NCBI RefSeq assembly: GCF_026191475.2
Contig: NZ_JAOSLC020000004.1
Span: 1-64,000, forward strand
Direction: 5' to 3'
Length of the DNA: 64,000 bases
Origin: Polaribacter ponticola
Lineage (GTDB): Bacteria; Bacteroidota; Bacteroidia; Flavobacteriales; Flavobacteriaceae
The position numbers and the translations under genes are program-made. Below the pieces are notes generated by a model. That model was not told the origin of the DNA. It saw nothing but the letters and a program-made list of their open reading frames with translations, and did not search any database. Of this stretch, positions 47,329-56,992 are shown in pieces (within the stretch, counting starts at the first letter, position 1; each line of letters starts with the position of its first letter).

Positions 47329-48357
47329 ATGGAAAACAAATCGTATTTAAAACACTTTATAACCTTATCCGTTTTACTAATAGTTTTGTTTTTTGCAAAT
47401 ATTAGTTTAGGTTCTGTTAGTATACCTATTAAAGAAATTTTAAAAACATTAACTGGTGGTATTACAACAAAAGAAAGTTGGGAAATTATTGTCCTAAATT
47501 TTAGACTTCCTAAAGCAATTACAGCCATTTTAGTAGGATCTGGTTTGTCTATTTGTGGGTTATTAATGCAAACACTTTTTAGAAATCCTTTAGCAGGTCC
47601 TTTTGTACTTGGTATTTCTTCTGGCGCAAGTTTAGGTGTTGCTCTATTAATTTTAGGGTCATCTTTATTTGGTGGTTTTTTCTTATCAAGTTCTATCTCT
47701 AATTGGTCTTTACCAATCGCTGCAAGTTTAGGTTCTTTTTTAGTTTTATCTGCTGTAATTATTGCTGCTAATAAAGTGCGTAACACTATGTCTATTTTAA
47801 TTATTGGTTTAATGTTTGGCAGCTTAACTTCTGCAATAATAAGTGTTTTAGCTTATTTTTCTGAAGCCAAACAAATACAACAATATTTATTTTGGAGTTT
47901 TGGTAGTTTAGGTAATTTAACTTGGAATGAATTATTGGTTTTTGGCCTTATTTATTGCATTGGAATTATTGGTGCTATTTCTGTTATTAAACCTTTAAAT
48001 AGTTTTTTACTTGGAGAAAATTACGCTAAAAGCCTTGGCATAAATATAAAAAAGAGTAGAAATATTATTTTACTGATTACAAGTTTACTCACAGGTGTAA
48101 TTACTGCTTTTTCTGGCCCAATTGCTTTTGTTGGTTTAGCAGTACCACATATTGCAAGAATGTTGTTTACAACATCTAATCATAAAATACTTATACCTTC
48201 TACAGCAATAATTGGTGCTATTGTATTGTTAATTTGCGATGCTATTGCACAATTACCAACAAGTGAGTTTACACTACCAATTAATGCTATAACATCTCTT
48301 TTTGGAGCACCGGTTGTTATTTGGTTATTAATTAGAAAAAAGAAAATATTTGTTTAA
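47329..48357 (+). CDS. FecCD-family ABC transporter permease
   Basis: 342 residues with about ten membrane helices. Family motifs are FRLPKAITAILVGSGLSICG, LFRNPLAGPFVLGISSGA, PLNSFLLGENYAKSLGI (ATPase coupling) and GPIAFVGLAVPHIAR. Imports iron-siderophore, haem or cobalamin with the ATPase at 48823. No substrate-binding protein is present here. Confidence 0.9.
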   Translation: MENKSYLKHFITLSVLLIVLFFANISLGSVSIPIKEILKTLTGGITTKESWEIIVLNFRLPKAITAILVGSGLSICGLLMQTLFRNPLAGPFVLGISSGASLGVALLILGSSLFGGFFLSSSISNWSLPIAASLGSFLVLSAVIIAANKVRNTMSILIIGLMFGSLTSAIISVLAYFSEAKQIQQYLFWSFGSLGNLTWNELLVFGLIYCIGIIGAISVIKPLNSFLLGENYAKSLGINIKKSRNIILLITSLLTGVITAFSGPIAFVGLAVPHIARMLFTTSNHKILIPSTAIIGAIVLLICDAIAQLPTSEFTLPINAITSLFGAPVVIWLLIRKKKIFV

Positions 48358-48368
48358 TTAAGTATAGT

Positions 48369-48821
48369 ATGATAGAAAAACTTAAAAATAAAGAGCCTCG
48401 TATTTCAGAGAAAATTAGAGAAATCTTTCAACAATCCTATAAAATTGAAGCAGAAATACTAGAAGCAACAGATTTCCCGCCATTAAAAAGAACTTTAGAA
48501 AATTTTATCAATTCAGATACCGAGTTTTATGCATATATTAAAAATAATAAATTTGCTGGCGTTATAGAAATTGATAAAAAACCAAACTATGTTCACATTC
48601 AGAGCTTAGTAGTAAATCCTCTAAATTTTAGACAAGGTATAGCAAGTGAGTTAATGAATTTTACATTAAACCACTTTAAATCAAAATTATTTGTAGTAGA
48701 AACTGGTTATAAAAACGAACCTGCATCAAACCTATACAGAAATTTTGGTTTTATAGAAGTTAAACAATGGGAAACAGATTTTAATATTAGAAAAGTAAAA
48801 TTTGAACTTTTAAAAAAGTAA
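48369..48821 (+). CDS. GNAT-family N-acetyltransferase
   Basis: 150 residues. VHIQSLVVNPLNFRQGIASELM gives the acetyl-CoA pyrophosphate loop, and ETGYKNEPASNLYRNFGFIEV the C-terminal motif. Substrate unknown. Sits between the permease and ATPase genes of the ABC importer. Confidence 0.85.
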   Translation: MIEKLKNKEPRISEKIREIFQQSYKIEAEILEATDFPPLKRTLENFINSDTEFYAYIKNNKFAGVIEIDKKPNYVHIQSLVVNPLNFRQGIASELMNFTLNHFKSKLFVVETGYKNEPASNLYRNFGFIEVKQWETDFNIRKVKFELLKK

Positions 48822-48822
48822 T

Positions 48823-49626
48823 ATTATTTTAAAAAAAACAAAACATACAATCGTTCTAAAAACCGATAATTTATCTATAGGTTATCAATTCAAAAAAGCA
48901 CAAAACATTGTAGCTTCTAATATTAACTTGTCTTTTAAAAAAGGAGAGTTAATTACTGTTTTAGGTAAAAACGGAATTGGTAAATCCACTTTATTAAGAA
49001 CAATTGCTAAGGTACAAGAACCATTAAACGGCGCTGTATTAATCAAAAATAAAAGTTTAGAAAATTATACAAATCAAGAATTATCTACTTCTTTAAGTAT
49101 GGTTTTAACAGAAAGGCTTCCAGAAAGTCAATTAACTGTTTTTGAACTTGTAGCTCTTGGTAGACAACCTTATACTAATTGGATTGATAAATTATCTGAA
49201 ACTGATATACAAAAAACTAATTGGGCTATTAAACAAACTGAAATTCAGCATTTAAAAAACAAGCGTTTTTATGAATTAAGTGATGGTCAATTACAACGAG
49301 TTTTAATAGCAAGAGCCTTAGCACAAGACACCGAAATAATTATTTTAGATGAACCAACAGCACATTTAGATTTACATCACACAATCAAAATTTTTACCTT
49401 ATTAAAAAATTTGGTAGAAAAAACTTCAAAAACAATTATACTGTCTTCACACGAGGTAAATTTATCTATAAAATTTGCTGATAAAATTGTTTTATTTACA
49501 AATTCAAAAATATATTTTGGAACTTCAAATGAATTAATGGAACAAAACGCTTTCGAAAATTTATTTCCTAAAGAAATTGTTAATTTTAACAGAAATTTAC
49601 AACAATTTATCATTAACAAGAACTAA
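48823..49626 (+). CDS. ABC transporter ATP-binding protein (iron/cobalamin type)
   Basis: Walker A GKNGIGKSTLL, Q-loop region LTERLPESQ, signature LSDGQLQRVLIARAL, Walker B IIILDEPTAHLD and the switch histidine in SSHEV. The N-terminal strand TIVLKTDNLSIGYQFKKA lies upstream of the first usual start codon (TTG 48928). The true N-terminus is therefore near 48823, where only ATT codons are available, and an ATG may have been lost to an indel. Partner of the permease at 47329. Confidence 0.85.
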   Translation: MILKKTKHTIVLKTDNLSIGYQFKKAQNIVASNINLSFKKGELITVLGKNGIGKSTLLRTIAKVQEPLNGAVLIKNKSLENYTNQELSTSLSMVLTERLPESQLTVFELVALGRQPYTNWIDKLSETDIQKTNWAIKQTEIQHLKNKRFYELSDGQLQRVLIARALAQDTEIIILDEPTAHLDLHHTIKIFTLLKNLVEKTSKTIILSSHEVNLSIKFADKIVLFTNSKIYFGTSNELMEQNAFENLFPKEIVNFNRNLQQFIINKN

Positions 49627-49694
49627 TTTTGAAGACTCTGTAACTTTTTGTTACATTTGAATACTTATATACCAAATTTAAACACTTTTTAATA

Positions 49695-51341
49695 ATGAAA
49701 AAAATTATTTATTGTGCTAGCTTATTAGCTTTTGCAGCTTGTAGTTCTAGTAAAGATGCTTCTAAAAAAAATGAAGCAAATGTAGATCAAGCAGCAAAAT
49801 ATGCAGCTACAATTACATCAAAAGAGCTAAGCGAACACTTATACACTTATGCTTCTGATGAATTTGAAGGTAGAGAAACTGGAGAACCAGGTCAAAAGAA
49901 AGCCGTTGAATATTTAAAAGACCATTATGTTTCTTTAAAAATTCCTTCTCCAATTTCTAAAACAGATTATTTTCAAGAAGTTCCTTTAGTAAAACAAGGT
50001 ACTCCAGATATTAATTTTACTGTAAATAGTAAAAGTTTTAAAGTTGTAGATGATGTTGTATCTGTAGGTAAGGGTTATAATGCAACAATAAATGAGAACG
50101 AAATAGTATATGCAGGTTATGGTATAGAAGATGAAAAATACTCTAGTTATAAAGGATTAGACGTTAAAGGCAAAGTAGTATTAATTAAAGCAGGAGAACC
50201 AAAAAACGGTGATACTTATACTGTTTCTGGTTCAAACAAAGCTTCTCAATGGTCTACAAGACAGCAGTATAGCGCTAAAAGAAAAGCAGCTATGGAAAAA
50301 GGAGCTAAAGCAATTTTGTTATACAGCCCGCAAATTTACCCATTAGTAGCAAGACAATATGGAGGTTCTGGAGGTAGAATGGCTTTAGATAAAGAAGATA
50401 AAAAAAGTGAAAAATTCTTTTACTTTTTTGTAAACACCTCTCTTGCTACTGCAATTTTACCAACAATAGAAACTGAAACTGAATCAAAAGTTTTAAACAC
50501 ACCAGTAAGTTTTACATTTACAGAGAAATCTGAAAAATTTAATTCAGAAAATGTTGTCGCTTATATAAAAGGATCTGAAAAGCCAGATGAAGTTTTAGTA
50601 ATTTCTGCACATTTAGATCATGAAGGTATTAAAGATGGTAAAGTTTATAATGGTGCAGATGATGATGGTTCTGGAACTGTAGCTTTAATGGAAATTGCTG
50701 AAGCTTTTAAATTGGCTGCAAAAAACGGACAAACACCAAAACGTTCTATTTTATTTTTACATGTAACTGGTGAAGAAAAAGGTTTATTAGGTTCTAGCTA
50801 TTATGCAGATGTAGATCCTCTTTTCCCTATTGCAAATACGGTTGCAAACCTTAATATTGATATGATTGGTAGAACAGATCCTAAAAGAAAAGAAGGAGAC
50901 AGAAATTATATTTATTTAATTGGTAGTGATAAATTAAGTACTGAACTACATAACATCTCTGAAGAAGTAAACAAGAAATATATGAATGTAGAGTTAGATT
51001 ACACTTATAATGATGAAAACGACCCAAATCGTTTTTACTATAGATCTGACCACTATAACTTTGCTAAAAACAATGTACCAGTAATCTTTTATTTTAATGG
51101 AACTCATGACGATTATCACCAACCAAGTGATACTCCTGATAAAATTGAATACGATTTATTAGAGAACAGAACACGTTTAGTTTTCCATACTGCATGGGAA
51201 TTAGCAAACAGAGAAAACAGGATTGTTGTTGACAAGGCTGTAGAAAAAAATAAACAACAGAAAACAATCTCCAAAATGATTAAGACCTCACAATTTATTT
51301 GTGGGGTCTTTTCTATTAAAAAAATAAAAGGTTTTAACTAA
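49695..51341 (+). CDS. M28-family zinc aminopeptidase lipoprotein
   Basis: Lipobox FAACSSSK; PA-domain insert around residues 130-250; zinc-site motifs SAHLDHEG, GADDDGSG, HVTGEEKGLLGS, NIDMIGR and RSDHYNFAKNNVPVIFY. The last 30 residues (NKQQKTISKMIK and beyond) look like readthrough. An A7 run at 51244 would with one more A give a stop at about 51253, and a terminator hairpin (51283-51309) lies inside the present reading frame. The real protein is probably about 519 residues. Confidence 0.9.
   Translation: MKKIIYCASLLAFAACSSSKDASKKNEANVDQAAKYAATITSKELSEHLYTYASDEFEGRETGEPGQKKAVEYLKDHYVSLKIPSPISKTDYFQEVPLVKQGTPDINFTVNSKSFKVVDDVVSVGKGYNATINENEIVYAGYGIEDEKYSSYKGLDVKGKVVLIKAGEPKNGDTYTVSGSNKASQWSTRQQYSAKRKAAMEKGAKAILLYSPQIYPLVARQYGGSGGRMALDKEDKKSEKFFYFFVNTSLATAILPTIETETESKVLNTPVSFTFTEKSEKFNSENVVAYIKGSEKPDEVLVISAHLDHEGIKDGKVYNGADDDGSGTVALMEIAEAFKLAAKNGQTPKRSILFLHVTGEEKGLLGSSYYADVDPLFPIANTVANLNIDMIGRTDPKRKEGDRNYIYLIGSDKLSTELHNISEEVNKKYMNVELDYTYNDENDPNRFYYRSDHYNFAKNNVPVIFYFNGTHDDYHQPSDTPDKIEYDLLENRTRLVFHTAWELANRENRIVVDKAVEKNKQQKTISKMIKTSQFICGVFSIKKIKGFN
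51283..51313 (+). terminator. terminator of the M28 peptidase gene
   Basis: AGACCTCAC/GTGGGGTCT stem (one G-U pair), 9-base loop, then TTTT. Its position inside the annotated frame supports an earlier true stop. Confidence 0.75.
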
Positions 51342-53460
51342 TTTCGCTCCAAATTTTTGAAGTTTTAGACAATACTACATACGCTATTTTAATATTAGTA
51401 TTTTCTGGTTTCGATAAATTAGAATCTTCTTGTAAAACATCAATTGCAGTATTTCTAGCAGCTACTAAAATTTTAGTATCTTTTACAACATCTGCAATTT
51501 TTAAGTTTAAAACACCACTTTGCTGTGTTCCCATTAAGTTTCCAGGGCCACGCAATTTTAAATCTACCTCAGCAATTTTAAAACCATCAGTAGTATCTAC
51601 CATTGTTTTTAAACGTGTTTTTCCTTCTTCAGACAATTTATAACTAGAAAGTAAGATACAATAACTCTGGTCTGCTCCTCTACCAACTCTACCTCTTAAT
51701 TGATGCAGTTGACTTAACCCAAATCGTTCAGAGCTCTCAATAATCATAACACTAGCATTTGGTACATTTACCCCTACTTCTATTACAGTTGTTGCTACCA
51801 TAATTTGAGTTTCGCCTTTTACAAAACGTTGCATTTCGTATTCCTTATCCGCGGGTTTCATTTGACCATGAACAATACTTATTTGATATTTAGGAGGTGG
51901 AAACTCGCGAGAAACACTTTCATATCCGTCCATAAGGTCTTTATAATCCATTGCTTCAGATTCCTTTATTAATGGATATACAATATACACTTGCCTCCCT
52001 TTTTCAATTTCATCTCTCATAAATTTAAAAACAGATAAACGATTGCTATCAAAACGATGTACTGTTTTTACTTCTTTTCTTCCAGGTGGTAATTCATCTA
52101 TAACAGAAATATCTAAATCGCCATAAACAGACATTGCTAATGTTCTAGGTATTGGAGTTGCAGTCATTACTAAAATATGAGGCACAACAGTATTTTTCTT
52201 CCATAATTTAGATCTTTGAGCAACTCCGAATCTATGTTGTTCATCAATAATTGCAATTCCGAGGTTTTTAAACTGCACTTTATCCTCTAACAAAGCATGC
52301 GTACCAATTAAAATATGAAGTGTTCCGTCTTCTAAATTAGCATGAATTTCTCTTCTTTTTTTTACTCTTACTGATCCAGTTAATAAATCAACTTTTATAT
52401 TCATGCCCTCAACCATTTCTGCAATGGCATGATAATGCTGTGTGGCTAAAATTTCTGTTGGCGCCATAATAGTTGCTTGAAAACCATTATCTATTGCCAA
52501 AAGCATTGTTAATAATGCTACAATGGTTTTACCAGATCCAACATCACCTTGTAAAAGTCTATTCATATGTGCACCAGAAGCTACATCTTTTCTAATTTCT
52601 TTAATAACTCTTTTCTGAGCATTAGTAAGATCGAAAGGTAGTTTTGTACTATAAAACTCATTAAAAACGGCACCAACATTTTCAAACAGAAAACCTTTAA
52701 TTTTTGTTTTATTAATGAGTTTCTTTCTAAGTAATTGCAACTGAATAAAAAACAGCTCTTCAAATTTTAATCTATTTTGTGCTTTGGCTAAATTTTCTTG
52801 ACTTTTAGGAAAGTGAGCATTTAATAATGCATCACGTTTAGACATCAATTTAAAATTGTCTATAATATCGGGTGATAAAGTTTCTGTAATTGAATCAAAA
52901 AATTGTTTTAATAAATTCTGAATATATGTACGTATCAATTTATTTGAAACTCCAGAGTTTGTTAATTTCTCTGTTGATGGATATACAGGTTGCATTTTGG
53001 TTTGCAATTTTTTCTTATACTCACTAACCAACTCTAACTCTGGATGCGGAATACTAAAACTACCATTATAATGATTCAATTTACCATAAACCACATAAGG
53101 TTCATTTACTTTTAAAGCATCTTTAATCCATTTTTGCCCTTTAAACCAAACCAACTCCATAGAACCTGTAGCATCTTGAAAAGTAGCTACTAACCTACTT
53201 CCTCTTTTTTGAGCAACAGATTTTACACGTGTAATTTTACCTACAATTTGTACTTCAGATGAATTTGGTTGTAAATCTTTTATTGCATAAAAAGCAGTTT
53301 TATCAATATACCTAAAAGGAAAAAAGTTTAATAAATCGTTACATGTTTTAATACCTAGCTCTGTATACAAAAGGGTTGCCCTTTGTACACTTATACCGTT
53401 TAAATATGTAATTGGATAACTTAAATTCAATTTAGAAAGATATGAATAACGAAAGTACAA
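51334..53460 (-). CDS. recG: ATP-dependent DNA helicase RecG
   Basis: 708 residues. N-terminal wedge/OB domain (about 60-160). Helicase motifs: LLQGDVGSGKTIVALL (Walker A), IIDEQHRFGV, MTATPIPRTLAM, TTVIEVGVNVPNASVM and QLRGRVGRG. Regresses stalled replication forks. Divergent from the RNA methyltransferase gene, sharing a 48-base promoter region. Confidence 0.95.
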   Translation of the reverse strand: MYFRYSYLSKLNLSYPITYLNGISVQRATLLYTELGIKTCNDLLNFFPFRYIDKTAFYAIKDLQPNSSEVQIVGKITRVKSVAQKRGSRLVATFQDATGSMELVWFKGQKWIKDALKVNEPYVVYGKLNHYNGSFSIPHPELELVSEYKKKLQTKMQPVYPSTEKLTNSGVSNKLIRTYIQNLLKQFFDSITETLSPDIIDNFKLMSKRDALLNAHFPKSQENLAKAQNRLKFEELFFIQLQLLRKKLINKTKIKGFLFENVGAVFNEFYSTKLPFDLTNAQKRVIKEIRKDVASGAHMNRLLQGDVGSGKTIVALLTMLLAIDNGFQATIMAPTEILATQHYHAIAEMVEGMNIKVDLLTGSVRVKKRREIHANLEDGTLHILIGTHALLEDKVQFKNLGIAIIDEQHRFGVAQRSKLWKKNTVVPHILVMTATPIPRTLAMSVYGDLDISVIDELPPGRKEVKTVHRFDSNRLSVFKFMRDEIEKGRQVYIVYPLIKESEAMDYKDLMDGYESVSREFPPPKYQISIVHGQMKPADKEYEMQRFVKGETQIMVATTVIEVGVNVPNASVMIIESSERFGLSQLHQLRGRVGRGADQSYCILLSSYKLSEEGKTRLKTMVDTTDGFKIAEVDLKLRGPGNLMGTQQSGVLNLKIADVVKDTKILVAARNTAIDVLQEDSNLSKPENTNIKIAYVVLSKTSKIWSEIS

Positions 53461-53478
53461 AATACCTTTTATTTCACG

Positions 53479-53486
53479 TATATTTG
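53479..53486 (+). promoter_or_regulatory. -7 box of the RsmB/NSUN-type gene
   Basis: TATATTTG, 22 bases before the ATG at 53509. Confidence 0.5.
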
Positions 53487-53508
53487 CACCCCATTATTCA
53501 ATAAAAAA

Positions 53509-54720
53509 ATGAGATTACATAGAAACTTAACTTTTGCTGTAATAGACAGTATTAGAGATATATTTAACGAAGGAGTTTACGCAGATAAGGCTGTAGAAAA
53601 AGCTTTAAAACGAGATAAACGTTGGGGAGCAAGAGATCGTAAATTTGTTGCAGAAACTATTTACGAAATTGTACGTTGGAACCGATTATATGCAGAAATT
53701 GCAGAAGTAAACATACCTTATGATAGAGATAATATTTGGAGATTGTTTTCTGTTTGGTGTATTTTAAGGGGAATTAAATTACCAGATTGGAATCAAATTG
53801 GAGATGTACCAGAAAGACGTATAAAAGGTCGTTTTGCAGAATTATCTAAAACAAGAAAATATAGAGAATCTATACCAGATTGGATGGATGAATTATGTAT
53901 TTCTGAATTAGGTGAAGAAGTTTGGACCAAAGAAATTGCTGCTTTAAATATACAAGCTAGTGTTATTCTTAGAACAAACACCTTAAACATTTCTAGAGAA
54001 ATACTTCAAAAGAAATTAAAAGCTGAAGATGTAATTACAGAAATTGTACCTCATCATCCAGATGCTTTAATTTTACCAGAAAGAGCAAACGTGTTTAGAA
54101 CTGAAGCTTTTCATAATGGTTTTTTCGAAGTTCAAGATGCTTCATCTCAATTAGTAGCTGCTTATTTAGATGTTAAACCAGGAATGAAAGTTGTAGATAC
54201 TTGTGCTGGTGCTGGTGGTAAAACATTGCATTTATCTGCCTTAATGGAAAATAAAGGACAAGTGATTGCTATGGATATTTACGAAAGTAAGCTTCGTAAG
54301 TTAAAAGTAAGAGCAAAAAGAAATAAAGCACATAATATAGACATGCGTGTAATGAGACTCTACAAAACCTATTAAGAAATTACACGGTAAAGCAGATAGA
54401 GTTTTAATTGATGCTCCTTGTTCTGGTTTAGGAGTAATTCGTAGAAACCCAGATTCTAAATGGAAATTACAACCAGAATTTATAGATAATATTAAAAAAG
54501 TACAACAAGATGTATTGCAACAGTATTCTAAAATGGTAAAACCGGGCGGAAAAATGGTGTATGCAACTTGTTCTATTTTACCTTCAGAAAATCAAGATCA
54601 AGTTAATACTTTCTTAACATCTGAAGCCGGAAAAGATTTTACCTTTGTATCTGATAAAAAAGTATTAGCTCATATTTCTGGTTTCGACGGATTTTATATG
54701 GCTTTATTAGAAAAAAATAA
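53509..54720 (+). CDS. RsmB/NOL1/NSUN-type RNA (cytosine-5) methyltransferase (frameshifted)
   Basis: About 404 residues when joined. NusB-like N-terminal half, SAM motif VVDTCAGAGGKTLHL, then indels near 54345-54370. The frame resumes at KADRVLIDAPCSGLGVI (motif IV) and VYATCSILPSENQDQV (motif VI with the catalytic cysteine). A further A-run at 54711 hides the likely stop at 54720 (FYMALLEKK); as sequenced the frame runs on to 54796. Methylates rRNA or tRNA cytosine. Confidence 0.85.
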
Positions 54721-54806
54721 ATATCACCTGTTTTCATTGCTAGAAGTAGGTTTTATATTGCTGAAAAAGAAATTGTTTGTTTCAATAATTTTTTAAATTT
54801 TATAAT

Positions 54807-56989
54807 ATGATAAAAAAAGACTTTCAACTCTTATCCTTTTATTTTTAGCAACAGTTACATTTTCGCAACAAAGTTATTATAGCGATGTAGATTTAACATT
54901 ATCTGGTACAGCTTTAAAAGATGCATTAGCAGCAAAAATTATAGCTACACATACTAGAACTTTAGAATACTCAAGTAGCGGACCAGATGTTTGGGATGCT
55001 ACAAGAGCTACAGATGAAAACACTTCTAATGATAGAGAAGTTGTTTTATATTATGGTTGGGAAGATGGATCTGACCAAGATAGTACGAATGATCTTTATA
55101 GAGATAAAAACTTACAAGACAGCGGTAGTGGAGCTACTTTTGTTTGGAATAGAGAACATGTTTTTCCAAAATCTTTAGCAAACCCAAAATTGGATACTGA
55201 TATACCCGGACCTTCTACAGATGCTCACCATTTAAGAGCAGCAGATAGAGGAAGAAACTCTGCTAGAAATAACAGAAAATATGGTAGAGGAACAGGAAAC
55301 TCTGATTATTCTTCAGTCGATTTTCATGAAGGTTTAGATGGCCCAAATACTGCTGCTTGGTATCCTGGTGATGATTGGAAAGGAGATGCTGCAAGAATGA
55401 TTATGTATATGTATTTACGTTACGGTACCGTTTGTTTACCAACTGCAGTTGGTGTTGGTAGTAATGAGTTTACACAAGACGAAATGATCGATTTATTTTT
55501 GCAATGGAATGTAGAAGACCCAGTTTCTCAAATAGAAATTGATAGAAATACATATCATGAAAACACAGCTAATACTGCTGCACAAGGAAATAGAAACCCT
55601 TTTATAGACAACCCTTATTTAGCAACAAGAATTTGGGGAGGAAACTCTGCAGAAGATAGATGGGATTATTATATTAGTACAGATACGGAAGCACCTACTA
55701 CTCCAACAAATGTAACTTTAAGTAATATTAGCTTAAATTCTATTACTGTTAATTGGGATGCTTCAACAGATAATAAAGGTGTAACGGGTTACAATGTTTA
55801 TATTGATGGTGTGTTAAAGACACAAACAACAAATACAAACACTACTTTTTCTAACTTAGAAACAAATACTTCTTATAATTTTACAGTTGTAGCTAAAGAT
55901 CTTATAAACAATATGTCTGCAACAAGTACAGCTGTAAACGGAACAACTTTACAAGATACAGAAGCGCCAACAATACCAACTAACTTAGTTGTTAGTGAAG
56001 AAACAGACTCTTCTTTTAAAGTAACTTGGTCAGCATCTACAGATAACAATGCAATTAGTAGTTACGAAATTTATGTAGATAATACTTTAAATGGTACATC
56101 TGCAAATAATGTATATACAATTACTGGTTTAAGCACATCTACAACTTATGCTGTAGAAATAGTAGCTGTAGATACTGATAATAATAAATCTGCAAAAAGC
56201 GCAACAGTAAACGCAACAACAACTGCAGGAACTTCTAACGGAATAACAGAATTATTTATATCTGAATACGTTGAGCCAGATGGAGGAAATAATAAAGCCA
56301 TTGAAATAGTTAATCTTACTGCTTCAACTATTAATTTATCTGAATATAGCATACAAAAACAACATAATGGAAGTTCTTGGGTAGATGATTTTAATTTAGG
56401 TAATACTAACATTGTACCTGGTGATGTATTTGTGATAATTAATGGAGGTGCAGACGATGCTACTTTAATTGCAGAAGCAGATTTAGTCCGCGCAAACAAT
56501 ACTTCTACAAATAATGGTTCTCCAATGAATTTTAATGGAAATGATCCTATAGGGTTATTTAAAAATGGGGTTTTGGTAGATATAATTGGTCAAGTAGGAA
56601 ACTCTAGTAGTCATATAGAAAATAAAACTTACAGAAGAAAAGCTTCAATATTATCTAATAATACAACTTACACAGTAAACGAATGGGATGTTTTAGCTGC
56701 TAATACATTTACAGGAATTGGTAGTCATGATTCTACTTTAAGTACAGAAGAATCTTCTTTAATTTCTTTTAAAATGTATCCGAACCCTACAAACGGTAAC
56801 AAAGTATTTTTTGAAACTACAAAAAACTTAACGATTAAAGTTTACAATATTGTAGGTAAGTTAATTCTAGAAAATAAAGTTAGTAGTTCTAAAAATCAAC
56901 TAGATATTACAACATTATCAAAAGGAATTTATTTTATAAAAATAGATTCTGATAAAAACTCTGAAATTAAAAAATTAATAAAGAATTAA
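54807..56989 (+). CDS. T9SS-exported endonuclease I family protein, copy 1 (frameshifted at codon 4)
   Basis: Starts at ATG 54807, but a missing A in the A-run at 54812 shifts the frame. Restored, the signal peptide reads LSTLILLFLATVTFSQQ. Endonuclease I domain (to residue about 290) with VWNREHVFPKSL, DAHHLRAADRGRNSARNN and AAQGNRNPFIDNPYL. Then two fibronectin type III domains, a lamin-tail domain (ITELFISEYVEPDGGNNKA) and a C-terminal T9SS sorting domain (MYPNPTNG to GIYFIKI). About 727 residues. Extracellular DNA/RNA degradation, probably for nutrient acquisition. Confidence 0.88.
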
Positions 56990-56992
56990 ACT

